A stretch of DNA of 35,663 bases from a virus: positions 1 to 35,663 of IMG/VR virus record IMGVR_UViG_3300040751_001914; one strand, 5' to 3'. Below are positions 1 to 6,344 of the stretch, in pieces (position 1 is the first letter of the stretch; every line of letters starts with the position of its first letter). Made by a program: the position numbers and the translations under genes. The notes beneath the pieces are model-generated. The model was not told the origin of the DNA and ran no database searches. It was given only the letters and a program-made list of their open reading frames with translations.

Positions 1-353
1 GGTTCGGTCACCACAGTAACACCTGGTACATGTTTACCAAATACTACACTGTGGATATCTCTTTTATCTTTATAATATAAATCGTGATTACCTGGAAAAA
101 AGTAAAACTTATCAAATGCTTTACCTAGTTTTTCCAGTGAACGTAGACTAGCATCCATAGTGGTTAGATTTAACGCACTTCTGTTGTGATGCCAATCTCC
201 TGTAAAGATACCAACGTCACACCCGTTTGCTTTGGCTTGTTCAATATACCAATCTACAAATCGTTCGCAATCGTCGTTGTGAATTTTACTGTTTGACTTT
301 AAGCCAAAGTGAATATCAGTAAACACTGCGGCCTTTTTAAATAATTGTGTCAT
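1..353 (-). CDS. 47: gp47-like recombination nuclease subunit (SbcD/Mre11-type metallophosphoesterase), 3' end outside window
   Basis: The reverse strand reads 117 codons from an ATG at 353-351 and runs off the left edge, so only the N-terminal part is present. Metallophosphoesterase motifs are in order: D13-x-H15 in FTDIHFG, G52-D53, and GNHD at 88-91 followed by LYYKD. The spacing and the GNHDLYYK block resemble T4 gp47, the nuclease subunit that pairs with gp46 ATPase to process DNA ends in recombination-dependent replication. This family binds two metal ions through these Asp/His/Asn residues. The start is supported by a purine-rich AAGGAAAGG just upstream and by a promoter behind it. It follows gp55 on the same strand across a 57-bp gap. 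The alternative is another phage calcineurin-like phosphoesterase, because the capping domain and partner gene are not visible. Confidence 0.82.
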   Translation of the reverse strand, partial: MTQLFKKAAVFTDIHFGLKSNSKIHNDDCERFVDWYIEQAKANGCDVGIFTGDWHHNRSALNLTTMDASLRSLEKLGKAFDKFYFFPGNHDLYYKDKRDIHSVVFGKHVPGVTVVTE

Positions 354-378
354 GCCTTTCCTTATACTAATCTAATAC

Positions 379-408
379 ATTATACGAGAAAACTGTGGTG
401 TTTGTCAA
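379..408 (-). promoter_or_regulatory. Consensus sigma70-type promoter for the gp47-like gene
   Basis: On the minus strand TTGACA (408-403) is followed after 18 bp by TATAAT (384-379). Both hexamers match the bacterial sigma70 consensus at all positions. Transcription would begin near 372, about 20 nt before the ATG, and the leader carries AAGGAAAGG. It sits in the 57-bp gap after the gp55 stop codon. This fits an early or middle gene read by unmodified host polymerase. Confidence 0.8.
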
Positions 409-410
409 CC

Positions 411-1265
411 TTAATAGTCTGCTTTTGGACGTCTAATACTCTTATAGAATTCTGCAAGTTTTTCTTTATCTTCTTTAAACACATTTTCATTCTGTCTAGT
501 AAACGAAGGATTAAGATTATTTTCCTGTAGGATGTCGTCTCTAATGTTTTGATTTTTCTTTTCTATGTTTAGTACTCTTGTAAAACTGTTTGTAACTGCG
601 GCAGTATAGTAAGCAAAAGGATTTTCACTTTTACTTTCGTCAAACTGTAGTCCAATCTGTGAAAGTTGTAATACTGCTTGGGCTCGCATTTCGTCGTTGT
701 ATGTGTAACCACGCCAGTTCGAACGTGTACCATACCTATCAGCAAGTTTTAGGAACATACGTCCTAGTTCTTCACTAACTCTACCATGCGTTTTGCTAAA
801 GTGTCCGTTGTTCATTCCGCCAACCCAATGGCTTTTACCAACACAGATCAAGTTATCATTTTCATCAAATTTCCAATGTTGAAAAGGAGGAAAGTTAACT
901 TTGGTGTGTTTGTCTGCTACTGTTTTTGTTTTGCGTTTACGTCCAGGTTCTTCCGGAATATGATCAAATGTCATAATCCTAAAAATTAAATCTGTTTTTG
1001 CAACTTTACGCCAATCTGGCAGTACATCTGCTTGTTTTGTTTTTTTATCGCCTGCTTCTCTAGCCGCTTCATATGCGGCCTTACCAATACGATCAGCACG
1101 ATTGCGTTTTGCTTCTGCAATGGTTAATCGATTGACTTTGTCTAAACTAGGTAATATGATATCAAATCTCGCATACACATCGTCTGTATACGAACTAAAA
1201 CTGTTTTTGCTTATATGGATCTGTCTAAGTAGATCTCTATTGTTTAAATATTTTACTTTTCTCAT
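411..1265 (-). CDS. 55: gp55-like sigma factor for late transcription
   Basis: A 284-aa protein. Residues 8-16 (NNRDLLRQI) resemble the N-terminal helix of T4 gp55 (NNKELLQAI). Residues 167-245 resemble its sigma2-like core, including LADRYGTRSNWRGYTYNDEM, the FDESKSENPFAYYT block and the following FTRVLNIEKKNQNIRDD. In T4, gp55 replaces sigma70 on RNA polymerase and recognises TATAAATA late promoters with the sliding clamp as co-activator. T4 gp55 has 185 residues; this one carries roughly 110 extra residues between the first helix and the core (about 25-160), rich in Lys/Arg and containing PDWRK and FRIMTFDHIP. The start ATG at 1265-1263 has GGAG upstream and a promoter at 1289-1317. Divergent from the virion genes it should activate. 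The match is from memory; the core match is strong. Confidence 0.88.
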   Translation of the reverse strand: MRKVKYLNNRDLLRQIHISKNSFSSYTDDVYARFDIILPSLDKVNRLTIAEAKRNRADRIGKAAYEAAREAGDKKTKQADVLPDWRKVAKTDLIFRIMTFDHIPEEPGRKRKTKTVADKHTKVNFPPFQHWKFDENDNLICVGKSHWVGGMNNGHFSKTHGRVSEELGRMFLKLADRYGTRSNWRGYTYNDEMRAQAVLQLSQIGLQFDESKSENPFAYYTAAVTNSFTRVLNIEKKNQNIRDDILQENNLNPSFTRQNENVFKEDKEKLAEFYKSIRRPKADY

Positions 1266-1288
1266 AAGAATCTCCGTATGTAAGTCTT

Positions 1289-1317
1289 ATTATAAACTAC
1301 GTAGTTAATAAATGCAA
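1289..1317 (-). promoter_or_regulatory. Sigma70-type promoter for the gp55-like gene
   Basis: On the minus strand TTGCAT (1317-1312) and a perfect TATAAT (1294-1289) are separated by 17 bp. The start site would be near 1282, about 17 nt before the ATG. The -35 element overlaps the oppositely directed late-type motif at 1316-1323 by 2 bp. The spacer contains a perfect 12-bp palindrome at 1295-1306. Confidence 0.7.
1295..1306. promoter_or_regulatory. Perfect 12-bp palindrome AACTACGTAGTT in the gp55 promoter spacer
   Basis: The dyad lies exactly between the -35 and -10 hexamers of the gp55 promoter, where a repressor operator would be effective. Perfect 12-bp palindromes are expected several times by chance in a window this long, so only the position makes it notable. 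No repressor gene is seen nearby. Confidence 0.3.
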
Positions 1318-1323
1318 TAAATA
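1316..1323 (+). promoter_or_regulatory. T4-type late promoter motif AATAAATA upstream of the virion gene cluster
   Basis: AATAAATA differs from the T4 late consensus TATAAATA at one position. It lies 26 bp before the ATG of the first plus-strand gene, leaving room for a start site near 1330 and the AAAGGAA ribosome site at 1333-1339. A second, weaker copy (TAATAAAT) begins at 1306. This is the expected target of the gp55-like factor encoded on the other side of the intergenic region. Confidence 0.55.
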
Positions 1324-1349
1324 TATTTGCCAAAAGGAACCAAAATGAT

Positions 1350-2150
1350 ATGACAACAGAAAGTGATACACAACAGCAAGGTGGAAAAGAACAAGGAACC
1401 GGCAATGACGGTTTGACGTCTTTCGGTACTAGACTTGTTGAAAACCTAAAAGATGCTACAGGATTAACTGGAGCAATTGATAGATTGCAAGGGTTAACGG
1501 CTGATAAACTAGGACCACCGCCTGTCAAAAAACAAGTATTTTCACTAACTGGTCGTATCGAAGAAGATCCTAGAATCAAAATTAAAATTCCTGGTAGTTA
1601 TTTGAAAGGTCCTGCAGGACGTTTAAGCGAAGACGGCGGAGTAGTATTTCCGTACACGCCTCAAATTGTAGTTCAAACACGAGCCAATTATAATGCTTTA
1701 AGTCCCACACATAGTAATTATGCTTTCTATGCTTACCAAAACTCACAAATGGATGCAATATCAATTGTAGGAACTTTTACTGCACAGAATATAGATGATG
1801 CAAGATATATGCTCGGAGCAATCCATGCCTTGAGAGCAGTTACTAAAATGAACTTTGGTAGTGGTGAGAATATCGGTGCACCACCGCCTGTTTGTCAACT
1901 ATCAGGTTATGGAACCTATCAGTTTAATAATTTACCTGTTGTAATATCAAGTTTCTTTTACACACTAAACGAAGACGTTGACTATATTGCATCAGACTCA
2001 AATGGTAATAACGATGACATTACAGCAATGCCAAGCAGAGCAGAATTTACTATAGAATGCTTACCAGCATTTTCAAGAAGAGATCAAGCGGCATTTAATA
2101 TTGACGAATTTATTCAAGGTAATCTTACAAAAGATAAAGGAATGGTATAA
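1350..2150 (+). CDS. Baseplate tube-junction / tail-tube cap protein, gp48-like
   Basis: A 266-aa protein, first gene of the plus-strand virion cluster. Residues about 1-60 are polar and probably flexible. From about 65 it reads as a beta-rich tube-type domain: a PYTPQIVVQTRANY strand, a segment DAISIVGTFTAQNIDDARYM, then MNFGSG, and a C-terminal block with SRAEFTIECLPAFSRRD. That arrangement is typical of myophage tail-tube-like junction proteins such as gp48 and gp54, which cap the baseplate hub and start tube polymerisation. Its position immediately before gp53 supports gp48. The start has AAAGGAA 11 nt upstream, and an in-frame-stop mini-ORF (ATG ATA TGA) begins 5 nt before the ATG. The stop overlaps the next start (TAATG). 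gp54 or another tube-initiator is possible. Confidence 0.55.
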   Translation: MTTESDTQQQGGKEQGTGNDGLTSFGTRLVENLKDATGLTGAIDRLQGLTADKLGPPPVKKQVFSLTGRIEEDPRIKIKIPGSYLKGPAGRLSEDGGVVFPYTPQIVVQTRANYNALSPTHSNYAFYAYQNSQMDAISIVGTFTAQNIDDARYMLGAIHALRAVTKMNFGSGENIGAPPPVCQLSGYGTYQFNNLPVVISSFFYTLNEDVDYIASDSNGNNDDITAMPSRAEFTIECLPAFSRRDQAAFNIDEFIQGNLTKDKGMV

Positions 2151-2455
2151 TGGCAAGTTACAAAAAAACTAGTTTATATGGAACAACGCCAAATAGAACT
2201 CCAGGCATTTTGGATGTTTTAGATTATAGACCAATGCCTTTTTTAATTGACGATGTAAAATATGAAATCAAACCTCAATATAATTATCGACCAGATCTTT
2301 TAGCAAGTGACCTGTATAATGATCCAGAGTTATGGTGGGTTTTTAAGTCAAGAAATCCTTCAGTACTAGATGATCCTATATTTGATTTTGTAGCAGGAAT
2401 AGAAATTTATATTCCGTCAAAAAACACAATTGGTAGAATAATTGGAGGCGCATAA
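2150..2455 (+). CDS. 53: Baseplate wedge subunit gp53
   Basis: A 101-aa protein with the gp53 signature in its centre: Y-x-x-RPDLLASDLYNDPELWW, then VFKSRN, a DDPIFDF motif and a C-terminal IYIPSK strand. In T4, gp53 (196 aa) joins neighbouring wedges around the hub and has a LysM-like fold. This compact form is about half that length, which I recall as common in marine T4-like phages. Both ends are coupled: its ATG overlaps the preceding stop and its stop overlaps the following ATG. It belongs to the inner baseplate with gp25 and gp6 further downstream. Confidence 0.8.
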   Translation: MASYKKTSLYGTTPNRTPGILDVLDYRPMPFLIDDVKYEIKPQYNYRPDLLASDLYNDPELWWVFKSRNPSVLDDPIFDFVAGIEIYIPSKNTIGRIIGGA

Positions 2456-5400
2456 TGTCTGAATCAGGTGCAACTCCTAGTCTTGATATTCAAAGACTCA
2501 GAACTGACGGAGCATATTGGTCTGAGCAGATGGATGCTGGTAACATACCTACGCAGTTAATAAAAGATGGGATTGTTCCAATTGGATATTCTAGAGAAGG
2601 CGGCCGGACCCCTACATACATGGCTAATGGACCAAATCCTATTCCTGTTACAGGAGTAAACAGGCCTGGCACAAGTACAATTGACCCTAGTTTAAATAGA
2701 TTTCCTATAATGAATTCTGATGGCACAGTGCGAGGACCAGGCCAACAACCTAGGCCTAGGCCAAGTATAAACAGTGAAGAAATAGATATTAATAATATAG
2801 TTGTTGATATAGATAGTATACTTTATGACGTTGACTATGTTGCCGATACAACATCAACTATTTCTGAAAACTTTGAAGCACCTGATACACCAAGAACCGA
2901 ACCTTCAGCATCGGACAGCGACCCTGCTTGGCAACGATTGTACGACGAAGTAGACGGAAGACACAATCTATTACACGATTACAATTCCTACAACTACATT
3001 ATTACACTGGTTGCTATATCAGATGATCAAGTCAAAGATGCAAGTTCTTACAAAGGTAGAATTGTATCTGGCGGCAATATAGAAAGCAATGACTTTTACG
3101 TTATTGCAAAATCAGGTGGATTTAGAAGAGATAAATCAAGTGTATGGATGTCTAGAATTACCACAGATGCAAACGGTAATCCAGAAACACAAAGCGTGTC
3201 TCCAGGAAATTACAAGGATCTAGGTTATGAAGATATAGGTGTTAGTGCAATGGGAGAAGGTGACAGAGATAAAGATCTTTTTATTGATGACTTAATCTTT
3301 GATACTCGTCCTGGCATTAATGATATGGGACATTCTAATTTAACCACAGGTCGATTTAATGTAACAGAACCACACGGAGTGGGCGGGTTTTACAAAGAAT
3401 TATGGGCCGGTGCAAGACATGCAGGACATCTTGATTACCTAGGAGCACCTTTTTTATTAGTAATAAGTTTTGTTGGAAGAAAAGTTGGAGAAGACGGAGC
3501 AGAAGTTCCAGATAGGACCACACGTTATATTCCTATTTTGTTAAAAGGTAGTCAAATGAGTGTTGATGCTTCCGGAGCAAAGTACAGTGTAGAATTTATG
3601 GGATATAATTCAGGAGGAGCAAGTGCAAGTGCGGCTTCTACGTGGGACGTAATTGAACCAAGAATTAATACTATCGAAACAGTAGAAAGTATTGCTTGCA
3701 GTGTATTTCATGCTAACACACTAGCACATCAAAAAATTATGGACGAAATGCAAGCAAGTTCAGACAATGAAACAAAAACAGAAATTGCTCGAAGAATGCA
3801 AGACCAAGATGCAATACAAGCATCAATGTCTCAAAGCGGTTTAGGAGCAAATACTCCTGTGGTAAAATATCAAGGACACAAATACTACTGTTGGTTTCCT
3901 GAGGACTTTAGTGGAGCGTTTGCTTCGCAACCAGGAAACTTTCAAAGCAGTCTTTGGGAAACACAAGTAGAAGCGATGTTAGCCCAAGGAGAAAGTTTTA
4001 GAGGAGATGTGGTTAGTATAGATGGTAATCCTAATCAAATATCTAGAGCAGGCCTTAATGACGAAATTAGTCCAGTATCAGGTGTGGCTATTGATGAGCA
4101 TGAAAGAAAAGTTCAAGCAAACCAAGATGAACAAAATAGGCTTAATACAGAACTATCTACTACACAAGGTCAGTTTAATACACAAGTAGAAATTTTTAAT
4201 CAAAAACGTGAACAACTTGCTAATGTAATCAAAAACTCACAAGGTGTTAGAGAAGACGACCTTGAAGCATCATTACGTTCAGATTTATTAATCAGACCAA
4301 ACACTGCTGAAGCCGAAGTAAAAAGCACTGTAGATGAAGCACAAGATCAGGCAATAAATTTTGCTGTACAATTTGCTGGAGTTCCAGACGGTCCTCCAAG
4401 TGGAAGAACACCACCACAACAGCCTGGATTAACAGAAGCAGAAATAACACAAGTTATTACACTTAGAAATGAGATTAATACAGCCGCACAGCAGATCAAT
4501 TCATTAAGAGGTACGATTGCTAGAGTAGAAAAGAAAATAGAAGATCTTGAAGCAGAAGCATCAACATATCCAAACCTTACATATAATATACAAAGAGGCG
4601 GATCTGCATGGTCGTTTAAAAAAGGTGTAAACCTAAAAACAGTTTTAGATATACTAGTTACTAATAGTCAATACATGCAGATATTCCAACAAGACGCTAT
4701 TTTAAATCAAATTGAACAAAGTGAATATATTCCGTGGTACAATATTACAATTCACACAGTACCGATTGCATTTGACGTTTCTACAATGAGGCCAGTATAT
4801 GAAATACATTATGTATTATCACCGTATAGTATACACTACAGCAAAATGCCTGGAGTTAACATAATTTTTAGCACTAAAAAATTAAGAAAACGTGCTGTTA
4901 GAGAATACAATTATATTTTTACAGGTAAAAATATTGATGTTTTAAATTTTGATATCAAGTATAATAATCTATTCACTATGCCTTTGCTATTGAGGCCACC
5001 TAATCCTGAAGCATTAGGAGCAACAACCCGCAGAGAAGAAATTGTTAATACATATCTTAGTGCTCAAGATCAAGCCATAGAACGAATTAGTACTAGGATT
5101 TCAAGTAAACTAGGTGAAACTGGTTTTACACCAGCACAGGCGGCTAGAGAAAAAGTAAACTATAGAGATATAGAAATAACAAATAGAAATAATATAGGTG
5201 TAGCACTAAAAGAATTTTTATATAATCCTCCGTTTGAACAAGCGTTGATTAGAGCACAAATAGAAATTGTTGGCGACCCGGTATATGTTATTGGTAGCGG
5301 AATTACAGAAAGACCAATTGTAGCAATAGATGACATTATTACTCGTGACGGTGAAATGAATACTTTTACTAGAGAAGCAGACATAATTTTTAAATTTCGT

Positions 5401-5619
5401 AATGGAGCAGATACACCGACAGCAAGCGAATTAAAAAATGGCCAATATCTACAGCAACTTCAACCTGGCGATTATGATGGTCTTTATCAAGTTATAAAAA
5501 TTGAAAATAAATTTAGTGAAGGTGTTTTCACACAAACTCTTTCTACAATTAGACGTAAGAATCAAGAGCAAGATTATGAAGTAACACAACAAGAACGACA
5601 AGATAACGCCGCACGTTAA
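2455..5619 (+). CDS. Large baseplate hub-like structural protein (gp27-position)
   Basis: A 1054-aa protein between gp53 and the spike gene. Residues 1-115 are Pro/Gly-rich with a PRPRP linker near 99. Residues about 165-420 form a beta-rich domain. Two probable coiled coils follow (about 548-600 and 661-706; for example NRLNTELSTTQGQFNTQVEI), separated by a Pro-rich loop. The C-terminal 350 residues are beta-rich, with DVLNFDIKYNNLF and a terminal DGLYQVIKIENKFSEGVFTQ strand pair of the type that ends hub proteins (gp27 and related late-control D proteins). I infer it is the hub that carries the gp5 spike, but gp27 has only 391 residues, so it is greatly enlarged and not proven homologous. 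A strong GGAGG lies upstream, and its ATG overlaps the gp53 stop. Confidence 0.5.
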   Translation: MSESGATPSLDIQRLRTDGAYWSEQMDAGNIPTQLIKDGIVPIGYSREGGRTPTYMANGPNPIPVTGVNRPGTSTIDPSLNRFPIMNSDGTVRGPGQQPRPRPSINSEEIDINNIVVDIDSILYDVDYVADTTSTISENFEAPDTPRTEPSASDSDPAWQRLYDEVDGRHNLLHDYNSYNYIITLVAISDDQVKDASSYKGRIVSGGNIESNDFYVIAKSGGFRRDKSSVWMSRITTDANGNPETQSVSPGNYKDLGYEDIGVSAMGEGDRDKDLFIDDLIFDTRPGINDMGHSNLTTGRFNVTEPHGVGGFYKELWAGARHAGHLDYLGAPFLLVISFVGRKVGEDGAEVPDRTTRYIPILLKGSQMSVDASGAKYSVEFMGYNSGGASASAASTWDVIEPRINTIETVESIACSVFHANTLAHQKIMDEMQASSDNETKTEIARRMQDQDAIQASMSQSGLGANTPVVKYQGHKYYCWFPEDFSGAFASQPGNFQSSLWETQVEAMLAQGESFRGDVVSIDGNPNQISRAGLNDEISPVSGVAIDEHERKVQANQDEQNRLNTELSTTQGQFNTQVEIFNQKREQLANVIKNSQGVREDDLEASLRSDLLIRPNTAEAEVKSTVDEAQDQAINFAVQFAGVPDGPPSGRTPPQQPGLTEAEITQVITLRNEINTAAQQINSLRGTIARVEKKIEDLEAEASTYPNLTYNIQRGGSAWSFKKGVNLKTVLDILVTNSQYMQIFQQDAILNQIEQSEYIPWYNITIHTVPIAFDVSTMRPVYEIHYVLSPYSIHYSKMPGVNIIFSTKKLRKRAVREYNYIFTGKNIDVLNFDIKYNNLFTMPLLLRPPNPEALGATTRREEIVNTYLSAQDQAIERISTRISSKLGETGFTPAQAAREKVNYRDIEITNRNNIGVALKEFLYNPPFEQALIRAQIEIVGDPVYVIGSGITERPIVAIDDIITRDGEMNTFTREADIIFKFRNGADTPTASELKNGQYLQQLQPGDYDGLYQVIKIENKFSEGVFTQTLSTIRRKNQEQDYEVTQQERQDNAAR

Positions 5620-5626
5620 GCCGCAC

Positions 5627-5634
5627 AAGGAGGA
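5627..5634 (+). promoter_or_regulatory. Full-consensus Shine-Dalgarno AAGGAGGA
   Basis: It lies in the 20-bp gap after the hub-like gene, with 5 nt to the ATG at 5640. It is the strongest ribosome site in the window and fixes the start of the 234-aa gene. It predicts higher translation than for the neighbours with weak sites. Confidence 0.8.
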
Positions 5635-5639
5635 TAAAA

Positions 5640-6344
5640 ATGAGTTTTTATAATACAGAACCAATTGAAGCAAGTAAACCTGCTGGAGAAGAAAATTTAT
5701 CTAAACATACCCAACCTAATATTTGTGCAATTCCTTCTAATGCTGATCAGTTTGTAGATCAATCAGATTCGTCAAGAGCAACAGGAACAACTTCGGTTGG
5801 AAATGGTTTTATAAGTGCAGGCAAAGCCACAGTTAAAGGTGTGACAGAGTTTGCTAGTGATGTAGGAGATGCAATTGGTAAAGTGCAGAGTGGTATTGCT
5901 CAAGCACAAGCAATAGCAACAGATCCTGTAAGTTTTGTTGCCGGACTAGCAGAAGAAGCCACAGGGTATAGCATACCTACTAGTCCACAAGGTGTTTTAG
6001 ATCTATTATCAAAGTTTTCTAAACCGCCCGTTTCCAGTGACGGTAGAACAGATATATCAAAAGAAAAATCAGAAGGGGAAAGTATCATAGATGAGATTGG
6101 TGATGTTGCATCTCTAACTGCCGACGAATTAACAGGTGCTATCAGCAGTGTTGGAACTGCTATTTCACAAGTAACCAGTGCAGTAGGCGAAGTTGTTAGT
6201 CCTATAACTGAACTAGCAAGTTTAGGTGGAGTACCAGTTGATAATGTAATCAGCCAATCTGTAAATAAAGTAACATCGCCTGTACAAAGTACATTAACAA
6301 AAGTACAAAATGTAACAGACGGAACACAAGGAATAATAACATAA
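5640..6344 (+). CDS. Unrecognised small-residue-rich protein between hub and spike genes
   Basis: A 234-aa protein I cannot assign. Residues 1-55 are polar. Residues about 58-115 and 155-234 are rich in Ala, Val, Ser, Thr and Gly, with a repeating amphipathic pattern (VTEFASDVGDAIGKVQSGIA; AISSVGTAISQVTSAVGEVV) suggesting helices that could pack as bundles or coils. The segment about 120-155 is charged and Pro/Ser-rich. No signal peptide or clear membrane span is evident. Its place between the hub-like gene and the spike, and its very strong ribosome site, suggest a baseplate component or assembly factor made in quantity. A hub chaperone or tape-measure-like role is a guess. The stop overlaps the next ATG. 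Confidence 0.6.
   Translation: MSFYNTEPIEASKPAGEENLSKHTQPNICAIPSNADQFVDQSDSSRATGTTSVGNGFISAGKATVKGVTEFASDVGDAIGKVQSGIAQAQAIATDPVSFVAGLAEEATGYSIPTSPQGVLDLLSKFSKPPVSSDGRTDISKEKSEGESIIDEIGDVASLTADELTGAISSVGTAISQVTSAVGEVVSPITELASLGGVPVDNVISQSVNKVTSPVQSTLTKVQNVTDGTQGIIT

Noticed and set aside
354-410. Rho-independent terminator after gp55
   Set aside because: No stable stem followed by a T-run was found in the 57-bp gap; the gap is explained by the gp47 promoter.
2749-2762. CCTAGG repeated twice, forming a perfect CCTAGGCCTAGG palindrome
   Set aside because: It encodes the PRPRP linker of the hub-like protein; the repeat follows from Pro-Arg codons and is inside a gene.
345-5673. Short open frames opposite or within gp55, gp53, hub and similar genes (for example 786-989 +, 1102-1308 +, 1262-1579 -, 2490-2726 -)
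   Set aside because: They lie inside genes with strong family support, lack ribosome sites and give low-complexity translations; the 1262-1579 frame also crosses the promoter region.
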